Notes under the pieces: generated by a model
What the model was told of the DNA's origin: nothing
Database searches by the model: none
Seen by the model: only the letters and a program-made list of their open reading frames with translations
In this document: piece by piece, positions 52,176 through 61,388 of the stretch
How positions within the stretch are numbered: the stretch's first letter is position 1
How the letters are laid out: the number at the start of each line of letters is the position of its first letter
Made by a program: the position numbers and the translations under genes
Source: an uncultured Oscillospiraceae bacterium
GTDB taxonomy: Bacteria; Bacillota; Clostridia; Oscillospirales; Oscillospiraceae
DNA length: 64,000 nucleotides
Assembly (NCBI GenBank): GCA_947625815.1
Contig: CANQPU010000010.1
Coordinates: 1-64,000 of the forward strand
Direction: 5' to 3'

Positions 52176-53348
52176 TTGAACGATATACTTTTACTCAAGC
52201 AGGGCGAGATCGTCCTGAAGGGCCTGAACCGGCGGATATTCGAGGATAAGCTGGTGGCCAATGTGCGGCGGCGGATGGCCCATGTGGGGAATTTTCGCAT
52301 CTATGCCGCCCAGTCCACCGTCTACGTGGAGCCGCTGGACGACGGGGCCGACATGGAGGCCGCCTTTGAGGCGGCCAGGCAGATCTTCGGCTTCGTGGCC
52401 GTGGTCCGGGCCGCCGCCTGCCCCAAGGACCCACAGGCCATCTTCGAGACGGCCCGGGAGTACCTGCGCGACGGCTTTGCCAACGCCCGCAGCTTCAAGG
52501 TGGAGACGAAGCGCTCCGACAAGTCCTACCCCCTCACCTCCATCCAGGTGAGCCAGGAGGTGGGCGGCCTTCTGTCCGACGCCTTCCCCCAGGTGGCGGT
52601 GGACGTGCACGACCCGGACCTTGTGGTGAACGTGGAGATCCGGGAGACCGCCGCCTACGTCCACTCCGTCCCGGCGCTGGGAGCCGGGGGGATGCCCGTG
52701 GGGTCCTGCGGGTCGGCCGTATCCATGCTCTCCGGCGGCATCGACAGCCCGGTGAGCACCTGGATGACGGCGAAGCGGGGCGTCCACATCATCCCCGTCC
52801 ACTTCTACTCCTTCCCCTATACCTCGGAGCTGGCCAAGCAGAAGGTCATCGACCTGGCAAAACTCCTCTCCCCCTGGTGCGGGCGGATGACGCTGGAGAT
52901 CGTGCCCTTCACCCACATCCAGGAGGAGATCCGGGACCACTGCCCGGAGGAGTATTTCACCGTGATCATGCGCCGGTTCATGACCCGCATCGCCGAGCGC
53001 ATCGCCCTTGAGAACGGCTGCGGCGCTATCGTCACCGGCGAATCATTGGGGCAGGTGGCCAGTCAGACCATGCAGGCCATGGCGGTGACCCAGGAGCCGG
53101 TGAGGCTGCCAGTTTTACGACCCCTGGTCTGCATGGACAAGAGGGAGATCATCGAGATCGCCCGAAAAATCGGCACCTTTGAGACCAGCATCCTCCCCTA
53201 CGAGGACTGCTGCACCGTCTTTACCCCCCGGCACCCCCGCACAAAGCCCCGCCTTGACGAGGTCATCGAGGCCGAACAGCCGCTGGACATCGAGGGTCTG
53301 GTGGCGGAGGCCGTTCAGAATATGGAAAAAGTCGTCATATCGAAATAG
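52176..53348 (+). CDS. thiI: tRNA 4-thiouridine synthase ThiI
   Basis: Adenylates U8 of tRNA and inserts sulfur; it also supplies sulfur for thiamine thiazole in some species. 390 aa: ferredoxin-like plus THUMP domain (about 1-165) and PP-loop domain with SGGIDSPV (about 183-190). The C-terminal rhodanese domain of the E. coli enzyme is absent, as in most Firmicutes, where a NifS-type desulfurase donates the sulfur. TTG start at 52176 with CAGGAGA at 7 nt. Confidence 0.95.
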   Translation: MNDILLLKQGEIVLKGLNRRIFEDKLVANVRRRMAHVGNFRIYAAQSTVYVEPLDDGADMEAAFEAARQIFGFVAVVRAAACPKDPQAIFETAREYLRDGFANARSFKVETKRSDKSYPLTSIQVSQEVGGLLSDAFPQVAVDVHDPDLVVNVEIRETAAYVHSVPALGAGGMPVGSCGSAVSMLSGGIDSPVSTWMTAKRGVHIIPVHFYSFPYTSELAKQKVIDLAKLLSPWCGRMTLEIVPFTHIQEEIRDHCPEEYFTVIMRRFMTRIAERIALENGCGAIVTGESLGQVASQTMQAMAVTQEPVRLPVLRPLVCMDKREIIEIARKIGTFETSILPYEDCCTVFTPRHPRTKPRLDEVIEAEQPLDIEGLVAEAVQNMEKVVISK

Positions 53349-53364
53349 GAGGATCATATACATC

Positions 53365-54621
53365 ATGGAAAACGGCAGATTTCAGATGTCCGTGGTGGAA
53401 AAGCTCAGCTTTATCCGCTACGGCGGTACGGAGGAGGAGCTGCGGGCGGCCCGTATCCTGCAGGACGAGATCCAGGCCCTGGGCGGCGAGAGCGAGCTCA
53501 TGGACTTTACCGTGCCCGCCTCGGACGTGCAGGTGTGCTCCATGAGGGCGGCCGCCCCCTTTGAGCGCCGGATCGAGTGCGTGCCCTACTGGCTGTCCGG
53601 CTCTCTCCCCGAGGGCGGGGCGGACCTGAAATTTTTCTACGCGCCCCGGGGCGTGGCGGAGGATTACGGCGGCCTGGAGTCCCTTGAGGGCTATGCGGTG
53701 ATGCTGAATTCCCTCAGCTTTGACGCCTATAAGCTCCTGCGGGAGAAAAACGCCTCCGCCTTCATCGTCTACCAGGGAAAGTGGTATGACGACGACAGCG
53801 GCCTTGACCTCTATTCCCGCACCATCCGTCCCAAGCTGCAGGAGGTGGGGCGCATCCCCGGCTTTATGATCACCGGCCGGGATGCCACCGAGCTTGTCCG
53901 GGACGGGGTGCAGACGCTCCACCTGGAGCTTCGGCAGGAGGATGTGGAGAACACCTCCCGGGATGTGCTGGCGGTGATCCCCGGCACGCAGATGCCCGGA
54001 CAGTCCATCGTCCTGACAGCCCACTACGATTCCGTGCCCGTGGGCACCGGCTCCTGGGACAACGCCACGGGGGCGGCCAACCTGATGGCGCTCTATAAGC
54101 ACTTCCTCGCCCACCCGGCGAAGCGCACTCTGCGGTTCATCTGGTGCGGCAGCGAGGAGCAGGGGCTCCTCGGCTCCAAGGCCTGGATCGAACAGCACGG
54201 GGAGCTGATGGACGAGGTGAAATTCTGCTTCAACTTCGACATGTGCGGCACCGTCCTGGGGCCCAACGAGATCTATGTCACCGGCGGGGACGACCTTCTG
54301 CACTTCACCCAGCAGTACACCCGCGAGGTGGGCTGGCCGGCCAATCTGGTCCAGAAGGTCCACTCCTCCGACTCCGCCCCCTTCGCCGACCGGGGCGTGC
54401 CCTCGCTGGGCATCACCCGCCGCAGCGACACGGGCGTCATCCACACCCACAACGACCTGCTCTTCCCCCTGAGCGAGGCCGCCATGGGCGACATCTTCAC
54501 CTTCTCCTCCGGCATCATCAGCAGAGTCGCCAACTCCCGATTCATGCAGGTGGCCTGCGGTATGCCGGACACGGTGAAGGCGGATCTCGACAAGTATTTC
54601 CAGAGGGACAAGAAGGCCTGA
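53365..54621 (+). CDS. M28-family zinc metallopeptidase
   Basis: 418-aa aminopeptidase-like protein. A PA-like insert (about 60-190) precedes the catalytic domain with TAHYDSVPVG (zinc His and Asp, about 222-231), WDNATGAANL, CGSEEQGLLG (catalytic Glu pair) and NFDMCG. The C-terminal His is probably in HTHND. No signal peptide, so the site of action is unclear. ATG 53365 has AGGAGG at 11 nt; the thiI stop is 16 nt upstream. Confidence 0.9.
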   Translation: MENGRFQMSVVEKLSFIRYGGTEEELRAARILQDEIQALGGESELMDFTVPASDVQVCSMRAAAPFERRIECVPYWLSGSLPEGGADLKFFYAPRGVAEDYGGLESLEGYAVMLNSLSFDAYKLLREKNASAFIVYQGKWYDDDSGLDLYSRTIRPKLQEVGRIPGFMITGRDATELVRDGVQTLHLELRQEDVENTSRDVLAVIPGTQMPGQSIVLTAHYDSVPVGTGSWDNATGAANLMALYKHFLAHPAKRTLRFIWCGSEEQGLLGSKAWIEQHGELMDEVKFCFNFDMCGTVLGPNEIYVTGGDDLLHFTQQYTREVGWPANLVQKVHSSDSAPFADRGVPSLGITRRSDTGVIHTHNDLLFPLSEAAMGDIFTFSSGIISRVANSRFMQVACGMPDTVKADLDKYFQRDKKA

Positions 54622-54672
54622 CGGGCGCGGCCCGGAAAAGCCTGAACGAACAGGGGATCGGAGGGAATTGTC

Positions 54673-55941
54673 ATGACACACACCGCTGAGATCATTTCCG
54701 TCGGGACGGAGCTGCTTCTCGGCAACATTGCCAACACCGACGCCCGGGACATCTCCCAGATGCTCTCGGAGATCGGTATCAATGTCTATTTCCACACGGT
54801 AGTGGGCGATAACCCGGAGCGGCTCAAGGCCGCCGTGGCCGTGGCCAGGAGCAGGGCCGATATTCTCATCACCACCGGCGGTCTGGGGCCGACCTGTGAC
54901 GACCTGACCAAGCAGACGCTGGCCGAGGTCTTTGGGAAAAAGCTGATTTTTGACGAAAAGGAGGCCCAGGAGATCCGGGACTACTTCGCCAACCGGCTCC
55001 ACAGTCACCGGATGACGGACAACAACTACCGTCAGGCCATGCTCCCCGAGGGCTGTACCGTCTTTCACAACGACTGCGGCACCGCCCCGGGCTGCGCCTT
55101 TGAGGCGGAGGGCGTCCATGTCCTCATGCTCCCCGGCCCGCCGGGAGAGTGCGTCCCCATGTTCCGCAGCTGCGCCATGCCCTATCTCAGGAGGCTTTCC
55201 GATCTGGAGCTGCGAAGCCACAACATCCACATCTTCGGCCTTGGCGAGTCCTATGTGGAGGATAAGCTCCGGGAGCTGATGGTCAGGCTGGAGAACCCCA
55301 CCCTCGCCCCCTACGCCAAACAGGGGGAGGTGCGCCTGAGGGTCACCGCGAGGGCCAGGACCGACGAGGAGGCCGAGCGGCTCATGGCGCCGGTCATCGC
55401 CGAGATTCGGGAGAAGATCGGCACCTGCATCTATGGCATCGACACGGACTCCCTGGAGAACACCGTCCTGATGCTTTTGAAGGAGAAGCATGTCACCCTG
55501 GCCGCGGCGGAGAGCTGCACCGGGGGACTTGTCTCCAAGCGCATGACGGATCTGCCTGGGGCCTCCCAGGTCTATCTGGGCGGCGCGGTGACCTACGCGC
55601 CCGAGTCCAAGACCGCCGTCCTCGGCGTCCCGGCGGACATCATCGAGCACGACGGCGTGGTCTCCTCCTCCGTGGCCGAGGCCATGGCCCAGGGGGTACG
55701 GACAAGGTTCGAGTCGGACCTGGGCATCGGGATCACCGGCATCGCGGGCCCCTCCTCCGACGAGTCCGGCACGCCGGTGGGCACCGTGTTCGTGTCCCTC
55801 GCCACCCACCGGGCCGTCTATACCCGCAAGCTCCACCTGGGCCACGACCGCGACCGGGTCCGCGTCACCGCGTCCAGCCACGCCCTCGACATGGTCCGCC
55901 GCTATCTCACCGGCGCCGATGTGGAGTCCTGGGAGAGCTGA
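54673..55941 (+). CDS. cinA: Competence/damage-inducible protein CinA (NMN deamidase domain)
   Basis: 422 aa: N-terminal MoCF/COG1058 domain (ISVGTELLLGNIANTDA, TTGGLGPTCDD) and C-terminal nicotinamide-mononucleotide amidase domain (AAAESCTGGLVSKR, about residues 277-290; GIAGPSSDE). Salvages NAD by deamidating NMN, and is linked to RecA and competence in streptococci. GGAGGG lies upstream of ATG 54673. Confidence 0.96.
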   Translation: MTHTAEIISVGTELLLGNIANTDARDISQMLSEIGINVYFHTVVGDNPERLKAAVAVARSRADILITTGGLGPTCDDLTKQTLAEVFGKKLIFDEKEAQEIRDYFANRLHSHRMTDNNYRQAMLPEGCTVFHNDCGTAPGCAFEAEGVHVLMLPGPPGECVPMFRSCAMPYLRRLSDLELRSHNIHIFGLGESYVEDKLRELMVRLENPTLAPYAKQGEVRLRVTARARTDEEAERLMAPVIAEIREKIGTCIYGIDTDSLENTVLMLLKEKHVTLAAAESCTGGLVSKRMTDLPGASQVYLGGAVTYAPESKTAVLGVPADIIEHDGVVSSSVAEAMAQGVRTRFESDLGIGITGIAGPSSDESGTPVGTVFVSLATHRAVYTRKLHLGHDRDRVRVTASSHALDMVRRYLTGADVESWES

Positions 55942-56004
55942 TACTAATTTCTTTAAAATAAGACATTCGCGCGGGAGTGCTTCCGATCGCTTCCCAAATA
56001 TATA

Positions 56005-56040
56005 AAAGCCGCCCCGCGCCTTACGGCGCGGGGCGGCTTT
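56005..56040. terminator. Bidirectional terminator between cinA and the SPFH gene
   Basis: AAAGCCGCCCCGCGCC/GGCGCGGGGCGGCTTT, a perfect 16-bp stem with a 4-nt loop. Short T runs on both strands suit the two convergent genes. Confidence 0.88.
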
Positions 56041-56056
56041 GCTCTCTTTATGATGC

Positions 56057-56956
56057 TTATGACTTCTTGACGCTCTCTACGATGCCCTCTGCAAGGCCGG
56101 CCAGGCCCTGGATCTCCGAGGGGATGATGATCTTGGTGGCCTGACCGTTGGCGGCGGCGGCAAAGGCCTCCAAGGCGCGGATCCGGATGACGGCGTCCGT
56201 GGGGCTGGCCTCGTTCAGGAGCTTCAGGCCCTCGGCGGTGGCCTGCTGGACCTTCAGGATCGCCTCGGCGTGGCCCTCGGCCTCCAGAATGGCGGCCTGC
56301 TTCTTGGCGTCGGCCCGAAGGATCGCGGATTCCTTTTCGCCCTCGGCCTCCAGGATGGCGGCCCGCTTCTCGCCCTCGGCCTTCAGGATCGCCTCGCGGC
56401 GCTCGCGCTCGGCCTTCATCTGCTTCTCCATGGCGTTCTGGATCTCCTTGGGAGGCAGGATGTTCTTGAGCTCCACGCGGTTGACCTTGATGCCCCAGGG
56501 GTCGGTGGCCACATCGAGGATGGAGCGCATCTTGGAGTTGATGATGTCGCGGGAGGTCAGGCACTGGTCAAGCTCCAGATCGCCGATGATGTTGCGGAGG
56601 GTGGTGGCGGAGAGGTTCTCAATGGCGGTCATGGGATTCTCGATGCCGTAGGTGTAGAGCTTGGGATCGGTGATCTCAAAATAGACCACGGTGTCGATCT
56701 GCATGGTCACGTTGTCCTTGGTGATGACGGGCTGGGGCGGGAAATCCGCCACCTGCTCCTTCAGGGAGACGATCTTGGCCACCCGCTCGATAAAGGGCAT
56801 CTTGAAGTGAAGACCCACGCCCCAGGTCTCCTTATAGGCGCCGAGGCGCTCCACCACATAGGCTCTGGCCTGCTGGACCACCCGGATATTCCGGGCAATG
56901 ACGACGATGACGATGAGAACGATGGCAATGAGCACGATTTCAAGGGGTCCTGGCAT
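56057..56956 (-). CDS. SPFH-domain (stomatin/prohibitin-like) membrane protein
   Basis: 299 aa with an N-terminal membrane hairpin or anchor (VLIAIVLIVIVVIARNI), SPFH core (VVQQARAYVVERLGAYKETWGVGLHFKMPFIERV) and a long Glu/Ala/Lys/Arg coiled coil (about 195-245, repeats of AILEAEGEKE). QmcA-like. It forms large membrane-associated oligomers that organise lipid microdomains. Encoded with an NfeD partner, the usual bacterial pairing. Confidence 0.93.
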   Translation of the reverse strand: MPGPLEIVLIAIVLIVIVVIARNIRVVQQARAYVVERLGAYKETWGVGLHFKMPFIERVAKIVSLKEQVADFPPQPVITKDNVTMQIDTVVYFEITDPKLYTYGIENPMTAIENLSATTLRNIIGDLELDQCLTSRDIINSKMRSILDVATDPWGIKVNRVELKNILPPKEIQNAMEKQMKAERERREAILKAEGEKRAAILEAEGEKESAILRADAKKQAAILEAEGHAEAILKVQQATAEGLKLLNEASPTDAVIRIRALEAFAAAANGQATKIIIPSEIQGLAGLAEGIVESVKKS

Positions 56957-57006
56957 AATATTACCTCCATTTTCTGATTTTTCCGCTTCCGCGGGGAAAA
57001 AACAGC

Positions 57007-57450
57007 TTATTCGCTCCTGGCCGGCTCCACGGCCGGTTCCACGATGAGCTTGACGCCCTGGATGGAGACGATCCGCACCAGCGCGCCCTCCTCAATGGGC
57101 TCGCCGGACATGGAACGGGCGGTCCAGGTCTTGCCTGACACCTGTACGGCGCCGGTCCCGGCGATGTTGTCCACGCTCTCGGTCACCGGGCAGAGCATAC
57201 CGATGACCCGGTCGGCGTTGGTGGGTCTTTTCTTCATGGCCAGGTATCTGCGCGCCACGGGGCGCAGCAGCGCCAGTATGATGCCGCTGAGGGCGATGAA
57301 CACCACGATCTGGAGCCAGAAGCCGGCTCCCAGCGCCGCGGCGATCAGCGCGCCGGCGGCCCCGATGGCGAACCAGATGCACACCAGCCCTACGGTGGCG
57401 GCCTCCAGGGCGATGAAGGCCACGATGACGGCTATCCAGAAGAAGATCAT
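57007..57450 (-). CDS. NfeD-family membrane protein
   Basis: 147 aa with three or four membrane helices (about 4-75) and a C-terminal OB-fold domain (GMLCPVTESVDNIAGTGAVQVSGKTWTARS). The short-form NfeD partner of the SPFH protein encoded 50 nt downstream. GGAGTGATGGGG precedes the ATG. A TATACT-like -10 lies upstream, but no good -35 is visible. Confidence 0.93.
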   Translation of the reverse strand: MIFFWIAVIVAFIALEAATVGLVCIWFAIGAAGALIAAALGAGFWLQIVVFIALSGIILALLRPVARRYLAMKKRPTNADRVIGMLCPVTESVDNIAGTGAVQVSGKTWTARSMSGEPIEEGALVRIVSIQGVKLIVEPAVEPARSE

Positions 57451-57579
57451 TCCCCATCACTCCTTTCGACGGATACATTCAGTATAACACATCGCCGCGC
57501 AAAAAGATAGAGGAAGAATTTAAAAAAATGAAGGCCGTATCCTGACCGCCCCGGCCGCGGACGGGACCATGCACGTCCC

Positions 57580-57613
57580 TTCGACTGTCTTTGCCGCTCT
57601 GCCGCGGTATAAT
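57580..57613 (+). promoter_or_regulatory. Candidate Spo0A-dependent sigma-A promoter of spoIIGA
   Basis: Perfect TATAAT (57608-57613) with no -35 at 17 bp. TTCGAC lies at 57580-57585, 22 bp upstream, overlapping a Spo0A-box-like sequence (reverse complement CAGTCGAA versus TGTCGAA). The 22-bp spacing with an overlapping 0A box is the known peculiarity of the Bacillus subtilis spoIIG promoter. Confidence 0.5.
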
Positions 57614-57644
57614 ACCCGCGACAATACCCGCGGGGGGTGAGGAT

Positions 57645-58478
57645 GTGCGTGTCGTCTACGCGGACGCGGTCTTTTTTGAAAACCTGCTAATCGATTACAT
57701 ACTTCTCGTCTGCGCCTCGCGCCTTACGGGGATCCCCGTCCGGCGGTGGCGGGCGGCGCTTGCCGCGGGTCTGGGCGGGGCCTACGCCATCCTCTGCGCG
57801 CTGGAGCCCGGCTCCTTCCTCACGGCTCTCCCCGTCAAGGCCGGCGTGGGGCTGCTCATGGTCGCCGCGGTCTTCGGGCTCTCCGGGAGGCTCATCCGGG
57901 TGACGCTGGTCTTCTTCGGCGTGTCCGCCGCCTTCGCCGGGGCGATCCTGGCCGCCGCCATTGTCCGCGGGCGGACCGCGCCGGCCATCGCGCAGATCAG
58001 CTTCGGCTCGCTCCTGCTGGCCTTTTCCCTCTTTTACGCCCTCTTTACCGCCGCCTTCCGGGCGGTCGGCCGCCACCGGGTCCGGGGCGAGATCCTGAAG
58101 CTCACTGTCACGCTGGGGGAAAGGCGCGTCACCGTGTCCGCCCTGGCGGACAGCGGGAACGGGCTCCGGGAGCCCATGTCGGGACTTCCCGTCACCGTCT
58201 GCTCCCTCGATTCCCTCCTGCCGCTTTTTGACCCGCGGACGGCGCAGATCCTCCGGGAGGATCCTGACCCGGCCCGCGCCCTGAACGCGCTGGCGGAGGA
58301 GCAGATCTACCGGTTCTTTCTCGTCCCGTACAGCGCCGTGGGCGTCCCTGGCGGGATGCTCCTGGCCTTCCGGCCCGACAGCGTCCGGGTGGGGCTGCGG
58401 GAGGCGGCCACGCTCATCGCCATTGACCCCGCGGGGCTCCGCGAGGGCACCGGCTACTGCGCCGTGACCAACGTATAA
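57645..58478 (+). CDS. spoIIGA: Sigma-E processing peptidase SpoIIGA
   Basis: Membrane aspartic protease that cleaves pro-sigma-E in the mother cell during sporulation. 277 aa: about five N-terminal membrane helices (starting [19 protein letters not shown]) and a C-terminal pepsin-like half with [19 protein letters not shown] (active-site Asp-Ser-Gly, about residue 168). The GTG at 57645 is the likeliest start; its ribosome binding site (GGTGAGG) is close. It lies directly upstream of its substrate gene. Confidence 0.94.
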   Translation: MRVVYADAVFFENLLIDYILLVCASRLTGIPVRRWRAALAAGLGGAYAILCALEPGSFLTALPVKAGVGLLMVAAVFGLSGRLIRVTLVFFGVSAAFAGAILAAAIVRGRTAPAIAQISFGSLLLAFSLFYALFTAAFRAVGRHRVRGEILKLTVTLGERRVTVSALADSGNGLREPMSGLPVTVCSLDSLLPLFDPRTAQILREDPDPARALNALAEEQIYRFFLVPYSAVGVPGGMLLAFRPDSVRVGLREAATLIAIDPAGLREGTGYCAVTNV

Positions 58479-58489
58479 AGGAGAACGTC

Positions 58490-59206
58490 ATGAAAAAGTT
58501 CCTGTCAAAGCTTGGCCGCTTCCTGTCCCGGATCCTCACGCGCCTCTCCCCGGGCGAGGGGATCTACTACGTGGGGGGCAGCGACACCCTCCCCCCTCCC
58601 CTCTCCCGGGAGGAGGAGCAGGAGGCCCTGGCCGCGCTGGCGGAGGGCTCGGAGTCCGCACGCCGGCTCCTCATCGAGCACAATCTGCGGCTCGTGGTCT
58701 ACATCGCAAGGCGTTTTGAGAACACCGGCGTCAACCTGGAGGACCTCACCGGCATCGGCGCCATCGGACTTATCAAGGCCATCAGCACCTTTGACCCGGC
58801 AAAAAACATCAAGCTGGCCACCTATGCCAGCCGCTGCATCGAAAACGAGATCCTGATGTATCTGCGAAAGATCGCGCCCCAGAAAACGGAGGTCTCGCTC
58901 TCCGAGCCGCTGAACACCGACTGGGACGGAAACGAGCTGCTCCTGTCGGACATCCTGGGCACCGACAACGACATGGTCATGCGGCCCATCGAGGACGACG
59001 TAGACCGGCAGCTCCTGCGAGAGGCCCTTGCGAAGCTTTCCGACCGGGAGCGGACCATCATCTCCCTGCGCTTCGGTCTTGGCGGCCGCCATGAGCTGAC
59101 CCAGAAGGAGGTGGCCGACAAGCTGGGCATCTCCCAGTCCTACATCTCCCGGCTCGAAAAGCGCATCATCCTCCGTCTGCGCCGGGAGCTGACCAGGAAA
59201 ATGTGA
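58490..59206 (+). CDS. sigE: RNA polymerase sporulation sigma factor SigE
   Basis: Mother-cell sigma factor of early sporulation, 238 aa. The basic hydrophobic N terminus (about residues 1-26) is the pro-sequence; the cleavage neighbourhood [15 protein letters not shown] closely matches pro-sigma-E. Region 2 ([30 protein letters not shown]) and region 4 ([23 protein letters not shown]) are intact. AAAGGAG precedes the ATG, 11 nt after spoIIGA. sigG, the common next gene in Clostridia, is not here. Confidence 0.97.
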   Translation: MKKFLSKLGRFLSRILTRLSPGEGIYYVGGSDTLPPPLSREEEQEALAALAEGSESARRLLIEHNLRLVVYIARRFENTGVNLEDLTGIGAIGLIKAISTFDPAKNIKLATYASRCIENEILMYLRKIAPQKTEVSLSEPLNTDWDGNELLLSDILGTDNDMVMRPIEDDVDRQLLREALAKLSDRERTIISLRFGLGGRHELTQKEVADKLGISQSYISRLEKRIILRLRRELTRKM

Positions 59207-59327
59207 GCGGGTTCGGTCAAAAGTTAACATAAATTTTAATATGTAAACTAATTTCCGCCTGTTTTCTCCTCCGCGCCATGGTATGATCAGATCATCCGCT
59301 GTGAAATTTTTCGTAAAGGGTGATCGT

Positions 59328-60200
59328 ATGCTGCGCGCTTCCATACTGCTGGCGCTTGTGTGCGCCCTCTCCGTACTGGTCCCGGCCATACCGGAGCTCC
59401 CGGAGCTCCCGTCGCTTCCCGCGATGCTCAGCGAGCTCCCCTTCCCTGGCCTGGACGGGTTTATCCTGACGGTGGACGGGGGCTGGGTCCGTCTTCCGGT
59501 GGAGCCCTACTATTCCGGCGAAACGCTCTACATACCTCTGCGCACCGTCTCGGAGGCGCTGGGCGCCTCCGTCGTCTGGGACCCGGAGGACTCCTCCGCC
59601 GCGGTCGCCGCCCCGGGGCTTGAGATGTATGTGCCCTTCGGGAAGGAGTGGCTCTCCGCCAACGGCCGGTGCCTCTATGTTCCCGGCGGCGTACAGCTTT
59701 CGGACGGCGTCTGCATGGTCCCGGCTGAAACGCTGGCTCTGGCCTTTGGGGCGGCCCTGTATGTGAACGAGGAGGGCAGCCGGGCGGAGCTGACGCCCTC
59801 CGACGAGCCGATCACGCCCGGGGAGGACTTTTATGACCCGGAGGAGCTGTACTGGCTCTCTCACATCATCTACGCTGAGGCCGGCACCGAGCCTTTTTTA
59901 GGGAAGATCGCCGTGGGCAATGTGGTGCTGAACCGCGTTGCCACCGACGGTTTCCCGGACACGGTGGAGGAGGTCATTTTCGACCGGCGGAGCGGCATCC
60001 AGTTCTCCCCCGCCTACTCCGGCTCCATCTACCGCGAGCCCACGGAGGACTGTGTCCGCGCCGCGAAGATCGCCCTGGAGGGGGAGATCGTGGTGGAGGC
60101 GGCTCTCTACTTCTCCCCCTCCTCCCGCGCCGCCACCTGCTGGGCCTCCAAGCACCGCCCGTTCATCACGGAGATCGGGCGGCATGTGTTTTTCGGATAA
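59328..60200 (+). CDS. Cell-wall hydrolase, SleB/CwlJ type with copper-amine-oxidase-like N-terminal domain
   Basis: 290 aa: signal peptide (MLRASILLALVCALSVLVPA), a copper-amine-oxidase-like beta domain (YSGETLYIPLRTVSEALGASVVWD, about residues 65-90) and a hydrolase_2 catalytic domain (LSHIIYAEAGTEPFLGKIAVGNVVLNRV, about 182-209). This domain is the lytic transglycosylase-type fold of spore-cortex lytic enzymes. Position after sigE suggests a sporulation or germination role. ATG 59328 has AAAGGGTGAT upstream; no clear promoter was identified. Confidence 0.9.
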   Translation: MLRASILLALVCALSVLVPAIPELPELPSLPAMLSELPFPGLDGFILTVDGGWVRLPVEPYYSGETLYIPLRTVSEALGASVVWDPEDSSAAVAAPGLEMYVPFGKEWLSANGRCLYVPGGVQLSDGVCMVPAETLALAFGAALYVNEEGSRAELTPSDEPITPGEDFYDPEELYWLSHIIYAEAGTEPFLGKIAVGNVVLNRVATDGFPDTVEEVIFDRRSGIQFSPAYSGSIYREPTEDCVRAAKIALEGEIVVEAALYFSPSSRAATCWASKHRPFITEIGRHVFFG

Positions 60201-60206
60201 GGGCCC

Positions 60207-60674
60207 CTATCGGTCCACGCTTTTCCCCTCGTAGGTCATCCGGCCGTTTTCAATGGTCAGCACGCCGTAGGTCCTCCCGCCCATGCCGATGGAGCCGGGA
60301 TTGATGACCGGCACGCCTTCGATCTGGGCGTAATACGGCCTGTGGGTGTGGCCGAAGAGGACGGCGTCGGCGCCGGCGGCCAGGGCGGTATTGACGAGCG
60401 CGTCCAGCCCCGTCTTCACGCCGTAGTGGTGGCCGTGGGTCAAAAAGAGCTTCTTCCCGGCAAAGGTGACCAGCTTGAAACGCGTCCCGTCCGAGAACAT
60501 GTCGCAGTTCCCCGCCACGGAGCAGACCGGGATCCGGGGAAAGAAGCGGCCCAGGTCCTCCGCGTCGGACTCGTGGTCGCCCAGGTGGATGATCTGGTCG
60601 GGCTTTTCGGTGAGCACCGCCGTCTCCATGGGCGGCAGATTGCGGTGGGAATCGGATAAAACAAGGATCTTCAT
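60207..60674 (-). CDS. YfcE/MJ0936-family metallophosphodiesterase
   Basis: 155-aa compact calcineurin-fold phosphodiesterase with all metal motifs: LSDSHRN, HLGDHESD, GNCDM, THGHHYGVK and GHTHRPY. Related enzymes hydrolyse phosphodiesters in vitro; the physiological substrate is unknown. It converges on the SleB-type gene 6 nt away without a terminator. Confidence 0.93.
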   Translation of the reverse strand: MKILVLSDSHRNLPPMETAVLTEKPDQIIHLGDHESDAEDLGRFFPRIPVCSVAGNCDMFSDGTRFKLVTFAGKKLFLTHGHHYGVKTGLDALVNTALAAGADAVLFGHTHRPYYAQIEGVPVINPGSIGMGGRTYGVLTIENGRMTYEGKSVDR

Positions 60675-60740
60675 AAGTCACCTTTCCCCTTTTGACGGAA
60701 TATACTGTGGTGAAAGAGAAATCGATTGGAGGGATCTTGA

Positions 60741-61007
60741 TTGGACAACGACCTTCAAAAAAAGGCGGATAAGTTTCTCTCCGGCGAGGAGGGACGGCGG
60801 ATCGTCGAAAACAAAGCGGAGATCCGGCGGATCGCCGCCTCCAGGGAGGGCGAGCGCGTAAAGGCCATGCTGGAGAAAAACGGTTTTGAGGACGCGGTGC
60901 GCCGGGGCGACACCGCCGCCCTGCGCGACGCTCTCTCCGGCGTCATGCAAACGGACTCCGGCAAGCAGCTTATGAGCCGCCTTCAGGAGCTCATGGGCAA
61001 AAAATAG
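60741..61007 (+). CDS. Small charged helical protein, unknown (first of a three-gene set)
   Basis: 88 aa, mostly helical and charged (SGEEGRRIVENKAEIRR, ending LMSRLQELMGKK), no membrane segment. Starts with TTG at 60741 preceded by GGAGGG at 7 nt. No family recognised. Followed 9 nt later by another small gene of similar flavour. Confidence 0.7.
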   Translation: MDNDLQKKADKFLSGEEGRRIVENKAEIRRIAASREGERVKAMLEKNGFEDAVRRGDTAALRDALSGVMQTDSGKQLMSRLQELMGKK

Positions 61008-61016
61008 GAGCCGGAC

Positions 61017-61388
61017 ATGGCCGAGTTCAATGATATGCTGAATTCCATCCTCTCCTCTCCCAAGGAGATGGAGAAGATCATGGGGCTGGCCCGGGAGCTG
61101 TCCGGTTCCTCCGGCGAGGAGCCGGAAAAGAAGCCGGAGGCCGACGCCGGAGGGATCCCCGGCCTTGGGGACATCAGTCCCCGGGCCATGGCGGCCATCG
61201 GGCGGCTCTTCGGGAAGCTCGGCGGCGAAAAACGGGACGACAAGACCGCCCTCATGGAGTCCGTAAAGCCCTACCTGCGCCCCGAACGCCGGGAAGCGCT
61301 GGACAGGGCCGTGAAGATCGCGCGCATCGCCCGCGTGGCGAGGGCCGCGATGGAGGAGCTGGGGGGTGATCCCGATCTCGGTTTATAG
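61017..61388 (+). CDS. Small helical protein, unknown (second of three)
   Basis: 123 aa. An N-terminal helix (MAEFNDMLNSILSSPKEMEKI), a Glu/Pro/Gly linker, and a C-terminal helical part (LMESVKPYLRPERREALDRAVKIARIARVARAAMEEL). The SVKPYLRPERREALDRA segment resembles a short conserved block seen in clostridial sporulation-associated proteins, but I cannot name it. TAGGAG precedes ATG 61017. The 3' end overlaps the third gene by 23 nt. Confidence 0.72.
   Translation: MAEFNDMLNSILSSPKEMEKIMGLARELSGSSGEEPEKKPEADAGGIPGLGDISPRAMAAIGRLFGKLGGEKRDDKTALMESVKPYLRPERREALDRAVKIARIARVARAAMEELGGDPDLGL

Noticed and set aside
59207-59327. Sigma-E or sigma-K promoter before the SleB-type gene
   Set aside because: A TATGAT at 59282 has no matching -35, and no convincing sporulation-sigma consensus could be aligned by eye.
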